Part shown: one piece after another, positions 16,181 to 25,129 of the stretch
How the letters are laid out: each line of letters begins with the position of its first letter
How positions within the stretch are numbered: the first letter of the stretch is position 1
From: JBBIPA01 sp963820495
Lineage (GTDB): Bacteria; Chloroflexota; Dehalococcoidia; GIF9; UBA5629
Reading direction: 5' to 3'
Length of the DNA stretch: 64,000 nucleotides
NCBI GenBank assembly: GCA_963820495.1
Contig: CAWGAF010000001.1
Coordinates: forward strand, 1,178,001-1,242,000
Notes under the pieces: generated by a model
Databases searched by the model: none
What the model was told of the DNA's origin: nothing
What the model saw: the letters and a program-made list of their open reading frames with translations, nothing else
Translations under genes and position numbers: made by a program

Positions 16181-16384
16181 CATGGGGTCCATAGGTATAC
16201 AAGAGGTAGCCTGATCATATACATTTCAGTGGTTTGTTCAATTATAAAGCCTGATTGCGCGTTCTTTATGGCTACATTTGCGATGGCAGTTACTGATGCG
16301 CTGGCTTGACGTTAATTATGAAGTAAAAGATAATTCGCTATACATTCTTTTTTCTGAGTTTAGGTATCAAAAGTTGGGGCGCCA

Positions 16385-17107
16385 GTGACTACTTTCGTTT
16401 GGAAGAAATATATTGAAGTAGCTGAGGCACGTAGCCAGGTATATGGTCTGCTTAGTACGTTTTATCTGGAACTGCCTGACCTGAAATTACTCGAAGGCAT
16501 ATTTGATGCCAAGTTTCACCATCATTTCTCTTCAATTGTATCTGAGTTTCAGACGGCTGGGATAAAAGAAGGACTTGAGCTCATTGCCGGCTTCGCCGCA
16601 GCCTTTAGGACTCACCCCAGGGAGGATGTTCTTAAGCTTATCTCCATCGATAGAACTCGGCTGCTCCGGGGAGTGAGCCAGCAATATAGCCCTCCTCCGC
16701 CATATGAGTCTGTGTATCGGGATGACAGGCTCTGGGGTAAGTCTACTGAGGAAGTCTCCCAAATCTGTGGCCGTTTGGGAGTTAAATTGTCTGAGGAATT
16801 GTCAGAGCCTCCGGATTATATCGGTATAGAGCTCGACCTCATGAGGCTTATCTGCTGGGGTGAGAAGGAGGCCTGGCAGACCAGTGGCATTGATAAGGCC
16901 CGGGAATACCTAGAGGTAGGGAATGAATTCTTGAGACAGCATGTTCTGCAGTGGGTTCCCGAATTCTGCGAGCAGATGTACCGACGGGCTGATCTCGACT
17001 TTTATCGAGGAATATCTCGGCTGACTCGAGGTTTTGTGGAGTACGACAGCCGTCTGGCAGAGCACCAGGTTAACGATATAAAGCAGAAACTTGTTTGGGA
17101 ATCTTGA
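16385..17107 (+). CDS. TorD/DmsD-family molybdoenzyme chaperone
   Basis: A 240-residue all-helical protein of the TorD family, which binds and matures DMSO-reductase-type enzymes. Recognisable features are EARSQVYGLLSTFYLELPD, the YSPPPPYESVYRDDRLWG segment (about 99-116) typical of the family, and the LSEPPDYIGIELDLMRLIC helix. The start is a GTG at 16385. Its 3' end overlaps the 3' end of the convergent NrfD-like gene by 38 bases. The client is probably the 920-residue molybdoenzyme encoded opposite. Confidence 0.85.
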   Translation: MTTFVWKKYIEVAEARSQVYGLLSTFYLELPDLKLLEGIFDAKFHHHFSSIVSEFQTAGIKEGLELIAGFAAAFRTHPREDVLKLISIDRTRLLRGVSQQYSPPPPYESVYRDDRLWGKSTEEVSQICGRLGVKLSEELSEPPDYIGIELDLMRLICWGEKEAWQTSGIDKAREYLEVGNEFLRQHVLQWVPEFCEQMYRRADLDFYRGISRLTRGFVEYDSRLAEHQVNDIKQKLVWES

Positions 17108-18050
17108 CTCTGTCGGCATCGGAGAGCGGAACAAGTACTCCTTGAACGTTGAGTGGGTTTCTCATTCCTGCAGCTATGATAATGTTCCTCAGTATGAATC
17201 CGCCGATCAGGCCGGGTATGGTGGCTATGGTGGTCAATATCAGCATTGTCACGGGGTCAGCTGGAGACAGGTAGGATTTAACAAGCTCGGCTATGAAAGG
17301 CACTACCAGACCAACAACCACTAAACCTCCCCAGAAAAGCGCAGCAAGGCTGCCACTGATCATCATTTGCGCTGAAATCCTGGCGACAATTAATCGATAC
17401 ATCCTCCAGAGATAGAAGAAGATAAATATTGCTTCGATTACTATTATGAACATATTGTAGCGTGCCAGGAGTGTCAGCGTTTGCCCCAAAGTTGTGCCTG
17501 TGGATAAACCGTATGCTGAGAGTGATAGAGCTATACCCATGATGCCGGTGGATATGCCGGATATTAAAAAGAGCATGGGCACGAACGATGTGTGCCACAA
17601 AGGGATAGGGCTAGCGGCCCTCAGCAGTAGACCAGTGTAAATAAGGGTGAGCACGGCGAAGAGTGAGGCAATACTACCCAACCAGAGATGCAAAGCTGGC
17701 ATAGCTTCCAACAACTTGGATGGCCAAAACAAGGTCCCTATATGGATTAAGTTGAGTACTAGAAAGATAGTTATTACGATAGTTCCACGGCTTATCCAGG
17801 AGGACGAAGGACGTAAAAACGCCAGGTGTGTTACTCTCTTTCGTCCCAGGTCTGCTAACAGGAAACAGTAGCCTGCGATGACTAAGAACGCGGCGATGGG
17901 GAATGCCAGCTTGGAGACAGGTGCGAACTCAGGCTGTATCATACTGTAGGCGAAGCCTGTCAGGTAAGCCCCAGCGCCCATACCCACTAGAAACAGATAG
18001 GCTGCTTGTTTCCAGTCCCATACTCTCTGAATGTTTAGAACCTCTTTCAT
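17070..18050 (-). CDS. NrfD/PsrC-like membrane subunit
   Basis: A 326-residue integral membrane protein with about eight to nine transmembrane helices, of the NrfD/PsrC family that exchanges quinol electrons with a Fe-S subunit. The N-terminal helix carries AAYLFLVGMGAGAYLTGFA, typical of the family. It is the last gene of a minus-strand operon (catalytic subunit, Fe-S subunit, membrane anchor) and lies 17 bases after the Fe-S gene. Confidence 0.9.
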   Translation of the reverse strand: MKEVLNIQRVWDWKQAAYLFLVGMGAGAYLTGFAYSMIQPEFAPVSKLAFPIAAFLVIAGYCFLLADLGRKRVTHLAFLRPSSSWISRGTIVITIFLVLNLIHIGTLFWPSKLLEAMPALHLWLGSIASLFAVLTLIYTGLLLRAASPIPLWHTSFVPMLFLISGISTGIMGIALSLSAYGLSTGTTLGQTLTLLARYNMFIIVIEAIFIFFYLWRMYRLIVARISAQMMISGSLAALFWGGLVVVGLVVPFIAELVKSYLSPADPVTMLILTTIATIPGLIGGFILRNIIIAAGMRNPLNVQGVLVPLSDADRVKIPKQVSALYR

Positions 18051-18067
18051 CTGCTTTTAACCTGCGC

Positions 18068-18685
18068 CTAATCTGCTGGCAAGTAGTATACTGATGGTCT
18101 GGTACCCCGTTCAGGACTGAGCACGAACCCTTGTCTTTCCCTAATAAGTCTGGAGACTTCGCTGTCAGGGTCGTCCAGATTCCCAAAGAAGCGGGCGTTG
18201 GCGGTGCAAGATACCACGCATGATGGCTGCAGCCCTTGTTGGACACGCTTCAGGCAGAAGTCGCATTTTTGAACTGTGCCGCGTGTGTGCTTCTGATAGC
18301 CCAACTTCTCAAAAGGAGTCGTATGTCCCGGATAGTATGTAATCAGCCGGTCAAAGAAGCGTCTTGCGGTATAAGGGCATACCACCATGCAGTACCGGCA
18401 CCCTGTGCATTTATCGCTATCTATCATCACTATCCCGTCATCACGCTTGATGGTCGCTCCAGTAGGGCATGCCTTCTGGCACTCAGGTTTTTCACAATGC
18501 ATGCAAGTTATGGGTAGAAAATTGAGTTTGCTCTGAGGGTAGTTGCCAGTCTCGTATTTCAGTACGCGGTTCCAACTTATCCCTCTGGGCGTGGCATTGG
18601 TAGCTTTGCAGGCGACTGTGCAGGTATCACAGCCGATACATTTTTTGAGGTCTATCACCATGCCATATCTGAATACTGCCTTCAC
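18068..18685 (-). CDS. Four-cluster ferredoxin subunit (PsrB/DmsB-like)
   Basis: A 205-residue electron-transfer subunit with four cysteine motifs for [4Fe-4S] clusters: CIGCDTCTVACK (16-27), CMHCEKPECQKACPTG, CTGCRYCMVVCPYTAR and CDFCLKRVQQGLQPSC plus CTANA. It relays electrons between the NrfD-like anchor and the Mo-bisPGD subunit. The start codon overlaps the stop of the catalytic gene by 4 bases, which implies translational coupling. Confidence 0.95.
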   Translation of the reverse strand: MKAVFRYGMVIDLKKCIGCDTCTVACKATNATPRGISWNRVLKYETGNYPQSKLNFLPITCMHCEKPECQKACPTGATIKRDDGIVMIDSDKCTGCRYCMVVCPYTARRFFDRLITYYPGHTTPFEKLGYQKHTRGTVQKCDFCLKRVQQGLQPSCVVSCTANARFFGNLDDPDSEVSRLIRERQGFVLSPERGTRPSVYYLPAD

Positions 18686-21444
18686 TTGCTCTGCTCCACT
18701 TTATATACCTTCACTCTGGGGCTAATGGTGACTGACCCGCTTACCGGGTCAAATCCGGTGTCTTCCTGCCCGGTCATGAGTATGTTGAAGTAGGTGCCTT
18801 TCTTAGCGTCAGGGCTCATCATTATCGTGTTGCTACCGTAACATGCTGGTATGCCGACCACTTCGGGGTGGATAAGCTCGGTCAATTTGAGCTTTCCCAC
18901 TGTTTTTCCGTATCTTGACTCAACCCAGACTTCGTCCTTGTCCTTAAACCCTTTCTTGCTGGCTGTTTCGGAGTTTATCCATACGTACATCTCGTAGGGG
19001 TCCTCTTCACGAAACTCTGCCAACCAGGCGTTTTCCTGGGTGTTGCTGGCGCCAAAGGTCATAAAGTTGGTCTTCCAGTTGCAAGCCCACATATCGTACT
19101 CAGGCGGAGCTGTTAACTCAGGGCCGGGTATCCAGTAAGGTATAGCCTGGAAATACTTGAAATAATTTTCCTGGTCTTTCCAGTTCGGGAGCTTAATGTT
19201 GTGCTTCTTTAGGTTCTCTCTCATTCTCTCGCCAGACGCTTTCAACATATCGAAGTATATAGGATGTCGAGTTTTGTTGTCGGGCCAGTAGTAGTAGTTG
19301 TAGCCACGTTTTCCAATAGCATCGAACTTATAGATAATGCCATGCTTCAGAAGATGGTCGAAGCTGTATTCGTCGCCAAAGACCTGCTTGATTCTCCTGT
19401 CTATCATCTCGTCTATAGTATATTTCTGGTCGAGGTCGAGCTTGTTTTTGCCCTTGAGCTGGAAAGCCAGATTGACCAGGTCATTAATTCCTCCAGATCC
19501 GGTGAGGAAGCCGACACGGTCGGCTATTTCAATAAGCACATCAGCCATGCGCCTGGTGTTAAATAGTGATTTTACTTGGTTCCGCCCTAATGCCATAACC
19601 AAGCCTCGTATAGAGTCGTCGATGCTCTGGTGGGTGACCAGATAGAATCTGGCGTACTTGCGCTCCAGGAACTGGTGCTCAGGAAACACGATGTCTGCCA
19701 TCATGGCTACTTCATCGAAATTGAGCGCGAAAGTTATTATGAAAGGGACCTTTTTGAAAGCATCAAAGAGTATTTGGCGGTCACAAGAAGCGCGTATGGA
19801 GTTGGCGCCACAGTTCAGCATTGCCTCAAGCTCGTAGGCCAGGTAGTATTTCTTGGGATCAAGCACGGCTCGTGCCAGAACCTGGGGTGTGGCATGGCTG
19901 TGGGGGTAAAACTCGTTCATGGACACGTGCTCGGGCGGAAATGTGAAGGGAGTACCTATTGATTCCATGATAGGTGTTGATATGCCATCTTCATTAGGCT
20001 GAATAGCTTCGGCGCATGGTCCCGGATTGCGGTTTCCCGTCATGCCGCCGGGTACCTCTACCGAGCCCACCAGCATGTTAATCATATTTCGTGCCAGGTC
20101 GAAGTATGTGCCGCCTTTTTGAGACATCGTGCCACGGCCTGAGCCGGCGAACTGTGCTGGCCGCAAGGGAAACTCAAAGCCGTCTATGGTTATGGTGCTA
20201 CCTATTTGGGCATGCTCCATGAACTCCGCTGTTACTTCCCGGATGCTTGACGCAGGGATGCTGGTAATGCCCTCTGCCCACTCCGGCGTGTACTCCTTCA
20301 TGCGCTCCTTTATCAACTGCAACGCTGGAGTTGCTTCGGTACCCTCCACTGTGTACTTGCCCTCAAACGAATAGTCCCTAATGGATGGGTCATCGAACGT
20401 CTTAGCTTTGTTGTCAACTGAGTCCCAGATGAGTGGCTTTTTGGTGGATTTATCCCTGACGTAATAGCCGTCAGGGCCAATGAGGTAAGGACCGTTAGTT
20501 CTGTTTTTAACAAACCACTCATCGAATTTCTCTAGCTCGTAGAAGATGACATGCAGCATCGCCAGGGCAAAAGCCAGCTCGGTGCCTGGTCTCACTGGTA
20601 GCCAGCGGTAGGCTTTGGCGGCATCGGGAGAGAAACGTGGGTCCAGTGTTACCAGCTTCATTCCGCGGTCTATAGCATCTAGGAACCGCCTGGTGGCATG
20701 TGTAGAAGCTGTGTTTAGCCCTACGTTTCTGCCAGGTGCAATTAGGTATTGGCAGTGTTGCAGGTCAGCAATGTATTCAGGGTGTTGCCCATGGATGAGG
20801 TTACAGGGATAGTGAATGGCGCAGAGGTTGCGGCCGAACACCTCGTTTGGTGTGCCAAAGGCTTTGGAGAAAATGAGGAACCCGTATTTATAATTCACGC
20901 TTTTATCTATTTCTTTGCAGGTGATGAGGAAATCTTCAGGAGCACCCCAGCCTTCCCATACTGCCAGCTTTCGAGGGTCATCCTCCCTGATTTTCTTAAG
21001 CCGCTTTGCCACCGTATCTATGGCTTCCTCCCAGGTTATCTCTACCCAGCCTGGGTCAATGTCAGGTCCCTTCTCAGGATTGGTTCGCTTCAAAGGTGTC
21101 TTGACCCGATAAGGGTTATAAAGTCCCATAATGGCAGTGATCGCCCTAGGACAGACCTTCCCCTGATTTAGGGGACTTTCTGGATTGCCTTCGATGTTGA
21201 CCACGACTCCGTCCTCAAGGTATATCTTGGTGCTGCAGTCGGCTTGCATGCATCCCATGCAGAAGCTGTATTGCCACCCCGTTTCGGGGTTCTGAGATGG
21301 CATGGGAGTACCGAAAGTAACCCTGGACTTGGAAGCGATATTCAGTGTCTGGCTCAGCGAGGCTAATTTCTGGACGTCTGAGGAAGCCTCTTTTAAGCTC
21401 TGGGATGTTACCGATTCATTATTTGTTTCCTGCTTTTGGGGCAT
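18682..21444 (-). CDS. Mo-bisPGD catalytic subunit, PsrA/PhsA-like
   Basis: A 920-residue molybdopterin oxidoreductase. An N-terminal [4Fe-4S] motif is visible (Cys62-x2-Cys65-x4-Cys70-x27-Cys98). The likely Mo ligand is Cys208 (FGTPNEVFGRNLCAIHYPC); Cys214 is an alternative. Molydopterin dinucleotide-binding domain features close the protein (FGASNTQENAW). The N-terminus has no twin-arginine signal although partner subunits are of the membrane Psr/Dms type, so the complex may face the cytoplasm. The substrate cannot be told from sequence; polysulfide, thiosulfate, tetrathionate, arsenate and other oxyanions are all possible. The ribosome site GAGGAG is 8 bases upstream. A weak promoter lies at 21557-21585. 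Confidence 0.88.
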   Translation of the reverse strand: MPQKQETNNESVTSQSLKEASSDVQKLASLSQTLNIASKSRVTFGTPMPSQNPETGWQYSFCMGCMQADCSTKIYLEDGVVVNIEGNPESPLNQGKVCPRAITAIMGLYNPYRVKTPLKRTNPEKGPDIDPGWVEITWEEAIDTVAKRLKKIREDDPRKLAVWEGWGAPEDFLITCKEIDKSVNYKYGFLIFSKAFGTPNEVFGRNLCAIHYPCNLIHGQHPEYIADLQHCQYLIAPGRNVGLNTASTHATRRFLDAIDRGMKLVTLDPRFSPDAAKAYRWLPVRPGTELAFALAMLHVIFYELEKFDEWFVKNRTNGPYLIGPDGYYVRDKSTKKPLIWDSVDNKAKTFDDPSIRDYSFEGKYTVEGTEATPALQLIKERMKEYTPEWAEGITSIPASSIREVTAEFMEHAQIGSTITIDGFEFPLRPAQFAGSGRGTMSQKGGTYFDLARNMINMLVGSVEVPGGMTGNRNPGPCAEAIQPNEDGISTPIMESIGTPFTFPPEHVSMNEFYPHSHATPQVLARAVLDPKKYYLAYELEAMLNCGANSIRASCDRQILFDAFKKVPFIITFALNFDEVAMMADIVFPEHQFLERKYARFYLVTHQSIDDSIRGLVMALGRNQVKSLFNTRRMADVLIEIADRVGFLTGSGGINDLVNLAFQLKGKNKLDLDQKYTIDEMIDRRIKQVFGDEYSFDHLLKHGIIYKFDAIGKRGYNYYYWPDNKTRHPIYFDMLKASGERMRENLKKHNIKLPNWKDQENYFKYFQAIPYWIPGPELTAPPEYDMWACNWKTNFMTFGASNTQENAWLAEFREEDPYEMYVWINSETASKKGFKDKDEVWVESRYGKTVGKLKLTELIHPEVVGIPACYGSNTIMMSPDAKKGTYFNILMTGQEDTGFDPVSGSVTISPRVKVYKVEQSK

Positions 21445-21556
21445 TCTTTTTGCTCCTCAGGTTCGGGGGCTAAATAACCAAAGCAAACGTGGCAATACAA
21501 GGTAGAAAGAGGGATCGCTAGTTTAGCACTTATGCTGCTGCCAGCATGCAACCAAT

Positions 21557-21585
21557 AACGTAGCAAATTCCTATGCTTGTGTCAA
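21557..21585 (-). promoter_or_regulatory. Possible promoter of the Psr-like operon
   Basis: On the minus strand TTGACA, a 17-base spacer and TACGTT lie about 115 bases upstream of the molybdoenzyme start. The -35 is perfect and the -10 poor, so the site may need an activator. A short CTTATT/AATAAG inverted repeat sits just upstream (about 21588-21604). Confidence 0.35.
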
Positions 21586-21622
21586 ATAGCCTTATTTTTT
21601 AATAAGATGTCACCATGAGGAA

Positions 21623-21660
21623 CTAATCCCCTCTCCCTTGGGCAAGGGAGAGGGGATTAG
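21623..21660. repeat. 38-bp near-perfect palindrome, REP-like / terminator
   Basis: CTAATCCCCTCTCCCTTG and its reverse complement are separated by two bases. It begins 10 bases after the stop of the 21671-23395 gene (minus strand) and can form a very stable hairpin, so it may terminate or stabilise that transcript. The CCCTCTCCC core is shared with the REP-like blocks at 6180 and 39054. Confidence 0.65.
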
Positions 21661-21670
21661 AGTATGTTGA

Positions 21671-23395
21671 TTACTTGCTTTTGGTGGTGGGGAGTGGCAT
21701 GGGTCGGGGAGCTACCTCAGTTTTTTGAGGGACTATTATCTTGGGACTAATATGAATCCGAGCGAAGTCAGGCTGATAGCCATCTTTGATCGCTACCAGG
21801 ATATAGTGGCCCTCCTGGGCGAATTTATGTATCAGTATGCCATTGTTTTCGGTTGAGCCGATATTAGTACCCCTTGACCTGACAGCTTCGGTAAGCTTTT
21901 CCCTGGCAGTGGTGTCGGCAGCAGAGGGGTCAGCTTTGAACGGGAAGCTGTTGGCTTCATCGACTTCTTCCAGACGCAGGGCATAAATAGTGGCTTGAGC
22001 GATTGCTTCGCCAGAATATCTTTCTCTTACCGCAATCGGTACTGGCTCTCCCATGACAGCCTCGCTGGGTACTTTCATCATCAAAGCTTTCGGGCCTCCT
22101 GCCTGGTTTATACCTATGCGAGCAAAACCAGGCAAATAGTCGTCCTCAATGGCTGCCAGGACATAACGTCCTGTCTTGTCGAAGCTGTAAACCACCTGAC
22201 CATTATCATCGGTGTTGCCCAGGGAAATGCCTTTCTCTTTGACTGCCTCAGCGGTTACGGATACTTCTGGAACAGTGGTAGGTGTCGGCTCCGGGGTCAA
22301 TATTAATGTGGTGGGCTTCTCTGCAGGTACAGCGGTAAGAAGGTCGCCTATTCTTAAGGCATAGACGCTGGCATTCAGCACTGGCTGATGAGTCTGCCTT
22401 TCGAAAACCGTAATAGTAACTGGCTTATTCACCTCGGCTTTGTCTGGTGCTTTTATTCCCAGTGCTTTCTGGTCAGCCAGCACGATGTTTATCCGGGCGA
22501 AGCCAGGAGCATAATCTTCCTCAATGGCTGCCAGAGCATAATTACCTGTCTCGTTGAAGGTATAGACCAATTCGCCATTGTCATCGGTGTAACCCAAGGG
22601 AATGCCATTTTTCTGGAGCTCTTCAGCATTCTGAGCCTCATCGGCGATTTTAGCTGACTCGGCCATAGCAGGTTCAGCTTTGTTAACTTTGGCATCGGTA
22701 GAAGTTGTGTTGCCTGTTGTAGGCTTTACGAAGAAGTCTATTATTTTACTGAAAACAGAAGTAACCTTGGGCTTGCGTGGGCTAATAACCCCTGTTGGCT
22801 TGGGCCAACCAATGTCCCCTATTTTTCTGGCATAAACAGCAGCGTTAGCCACTGGTTCTTGGCTGGACCTCTCTACTACTGCCACAGTGACAGGATTGCC
22901 GACTTCAGTCGAGGCTGGAACCTTGAGGTACAGCCTTTTTGTTGATGACAGGGTGATAGTTATCTGGGAAAATCCTGGGATATAACCAGATTTGAATGCT
23001 GCCAGCATATAGCGGCTGCTATCAGCGAATTTATAGGTTACTTGGCCCTCGTTATTAGTCTCGCCAAGGAAAATGACCTCTTCATCTAGCGAGGCTACAT
23101 AATCGGCAGTGTTAGTAGTATAATTCTTCTTGTCAGCCGTGATAGCCATCTTATCGGTCTTCAAGGCGTAGACTTCGGCTTCTGCTACAGGCTGATTATT
23201 ATACCTTGCGAAGACTGTGATGGTTACCGGCTGACCCACTTCTGCAATGCTAGGGGTACTAATCATCAGAGCTGCTCTTACCGCTGGTTGCGGTTCACTC
23301 TCTTTTTCTGAATCTGCCATCACTGCGGTGGTGCTGGGCACAATCATGGCCAGCGATAGAACTAAAGATAGAAAGATTAGAATTGCTTTTTTCAA
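21671..23395 (-). CDS. Secreted protein with four Ig-like/regulatory-domain repeats
   Basis: A 574-residue exported protein with a Sec signal peptide (MKKAILIFLSLVLSLAMIVPSTTAVMA). It has four diverged repeats (about residues 42-150, 150-308, 308-434 and 434-560). Each contains a strand near PVTITVxER, an AxVYALR strand, a GxTDDNGQVxYxF segment, a YxLAAIxxxY strand and PGFARIxI. The pattern resembles carboxypeptidase regulatory-like or Ig-like beta domains; repeats two and three have long linkers. The start is a TTG with AGGAGG 6 bases upstream. A surface or adhesion role is likely but unproven. Confidence 0.7.
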   Translation of the reverse strand: MKKAILIFLSLVLSLAMIVPSTTAVMADSEKESEPQPAVRAALMISTPSIAEVGQPVTITVFARYNNQPVAEAEVYALKTDKMAITADKKNYTTNTADYVASLDEEVIFLGETNNEGQVTYKFADSSRYMLAAFKSGYIPGFSQITITLSSTKRLYLKVPASTEVGNPVTVAVVERSSQEPVANAAVYARKIGDIGWPKPTGVISPRKPKVTSVFSKIIDFFVKPTTGNTTSTDAKVNKAEPAMAESAKIADEAQNAEELQKNGIPLGYTDDNGELVYTFNETGNYALAAIEEDYAPGFARINIVLADQKALGIKAPDKAEVNKPVTITVFERQTHQPVLNASVYALRIGDLLTAVPAEKPTTLILTPEPTPTTVPEVSVTAEAVKEKGISLGNTDDNGQVVYSFDKTGRYVLAAIEDDYLPGFARIGINQAGGPKALMMKVPSEAVMGEPVPIAVRERYSGEAIAQATIYALRLEEVDEANSFPFKADPSAADTTAREKLTEAVRSRGTNIGSTENNGILIHKFAQEGHYILVAIKDGYQPDFARIHISPKIIVPQKTEVAPRPMPLPTTKSK

Positions 23396-23646
23396 TTAAT
23401 ACCTCCTTTGAATTTTGTCTCCTCTTTTTAGTAAATCTAATTGAGCGATCACGTTTACACTTCAACCTCCTTTTATGGCCATCTTTGCCAGTAAAAACGA
23501 TGAATAGAGCTAAAAAGTTTATGTGTCCTTTTGGCGAGGATACGTGGCAGTAAGATTTATAAATGTGTGAGCGAGGGATTTAGGATACAGGAATTTTAGA
23601 GGAGGATAAGTGCGTTTACCCCTTTTTGTGTTTTGAGGAAACGTCA

Positions 23647-24288
23647 CTAAGCTTGGCCGTATTTGATAAAGGCGCAGACCTTCTTTCTATGCACCAGCAC
23701 TACAGCAAACCATATTAGTATAGCCGCTCCGACTAACTCTGGAATAAAAACCTCGGGATTAGTAAACAGCCCTACTAATATATTTCCCAGCCAGTTTTCC
23801 AGAGATGTTTTATCAAATGCAATTCCAAAGGCTGGCCACAATAGTGTCTTGGGGTAAAGCCACATCTGGTCTAGGATAAAATGCATGAATACACCGAATG
23901 TCAAAGCGAGGAGCCAGGTTTTACCATCTCTTCGAAATAGGTAAAGTCCAGCCAGTGTCAGCAGAACGGTGAAAAGAAGGGTGTGGCAAAAAATCCTGCC
24001 TGAGCCGAAGATTTCTGGGAACAAGTATATGCCAATAGGTTTATCGATGATATCGGGTAGAAGCGAGCCTAAAAGCAGAAATCTGAAATCTATATAGCTG
24101 GCTGCAGAAGTGAACCAGGAAATTTTGTTTCTGTTAGGGTAGTTATGGGTGGTAGGCATCTGAGGTGGTGGTTCTGAAGCCCTAGCAGTTTTCTTCGCTG
24201 TAGCTGGAAGTTGGCCACCTTTGTTTAAGGCGCCCAAAGATAATACTGCAACGCCAAGAGTAATTCCGACATGCCCCAGTATAAGCAT
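23647..24288 (-). CDS. DUF457/YdjM-type membrane metal-dependent hydrolase-like protein
   Basis: A 213-residue membrane protein of the LexA-binding/inner-membrane hydrolase-like (DUF457, YdjM) family. Family marks are the N-terminal GHVGITLG, LLLGSLLPDIIDKP (about 71-84), FCHTLLFT and FGVFMHFILDQMW, which supply conserved His and Asp residues possibly binding metal. About five membrane helices are predicted. A Pro/Ala-rich insert sits after the first helix. Activity has not been firmly established for the family. Confidence 0.7.
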   Translation of the reverse strand: MLILGHVGITLGVAVLSLGALNKGGQLPATAKKTARASEPPPQMPTTHNYPNRNKISWFTSAASYIDFRFLLLGSLLPDIIDKPIGIYLFPEIFGSGRIFCHTLLFTVLLTLAGLYLFRRDGKTWLLALTFGVFMHFILDQMWLYPKTLLWPAFGIAFDKTSLENWLGNILVGLFTNPEVFIPELVGAAILIWFAVVLVHRKKVCAFIKYGQA

Positions 24289-24355
24289 ATAGCACTTTCA
24301 CACCCGGTGTTTTGAAGCAGAAGGTTTGGGTTATGTTTCGCTGGAACAGATGCTG

Positions 24356-24832
24356 TTATAAGGATTTGGGAAAGGGTGGTTTGGGGAATCCAGATAGCTT
24401 AAGCCCTTTGGCTCGTAGCTTTTCTAACTGAGTATATAGCTGCTTGCGTTCATCTTTCGGAAGGGCAGCAAATATTTTTCTGATGGATTCTCTTTTCATG
24501 GAGTTGCGGAGGGTCTTTTTCCCCTTCTCGGTTATGGTAACTCTTACCAGGTTCTTTTTGGGCAAGTTCTTTTTTCTAGTTATCAGCCCATCTTCTTCCA
24601 TTCTGTCCAGAAGCCCCGAGACTGTGTGAGATTTTCTAAGTATCCAGCGGGCTATTTCGGCGGGTGTTGCCTCGCTCCCAATTTGCTGGATAATGAATAG
24701 AACTGCAGCTTTCATGGGCGAAGTCTTATATTGTGCCAGGTCTTTTTCCCTGGAGGCAAATATTGCTGAGTGTGCCTGCTCCAGCATTACCCAGAGTTTG
24801 AATTCGTCTTCATAAAGATTTGACTCTTTCAT
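24356..24832 (-). CDS. MarR-family transcriptional regulator
   Basis: A 158-residue winged-helix regulator. The DNA-binding part (about residues 55-110) has ATPAEIARWILRKSHTVSGLLDRMEEDGLI followed by the wing KKNLPKKNLVRVTIT and TEKGKKTL, the MarR signature. I use the ATG at 24832, preceded by GAGG, not the TTG six codons upstream. An extended palindrome 75 bases upstream (24907-24927) is a candidate operator, suggesting autoregulation. It may also regulate the divergent CoA-transferase gene. Confidence 0.85.
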   Translation of the reverse strand: MKESNLYEDEFKLWVMLEQAHSAIFASREKDLAQYKTSPMKAAVLFIIQQIGSEATPAEIARWILRKSHTVSGLLDRMEEDGLITRKKNLPKKNLVRVTITEKGKKTLRNSMKRESIRKIFAALPKDERKQLYTQLEKLRAKGLKLSGFPKPPFPKSL

Positions 24833-24906
24833 AACCTCCCTCACTATCAAATATCGTTAACAACACTCTTATATTATTTAGTTGCTACGGTGCTTATAAT
24901 ATGCAT

Positions 24907-24927
24907 ATTTGATTCAAATAATCAAAT
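24907..24927. promoter_or_regulatory. Candidate MarR operator
   Basis: A perfect inverted repeat ATTTGATT-CAAAT-AATCAAAT (8-base arms, 5-base spacer) in the divergent region between the MarR gene and the CoA-transferase gene. A possible minus-strand promoter (TTGATT, 18 bases, TATTAT) overlaps it, so binding would block MarR transcription. Confidence 0.5.
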
Positions 24928-25129
24928 TATGCCAGCGGGCAGATATTTTAACAGAAAAATCTGGAAATTGCTAACTTTGGTAGTAACAAATCTTTTGCCT
25001 ATCGTATTAAACCTCAGAATATACATCACCCCGATTTTTTGTCTCACTCTTTGATTATGCTAGACTGTATGTCAGGTATATACCAGGTGTGTAGATAATA
25101 GTTATAAGTCGGAGCTAGAGAGGTGAGAT

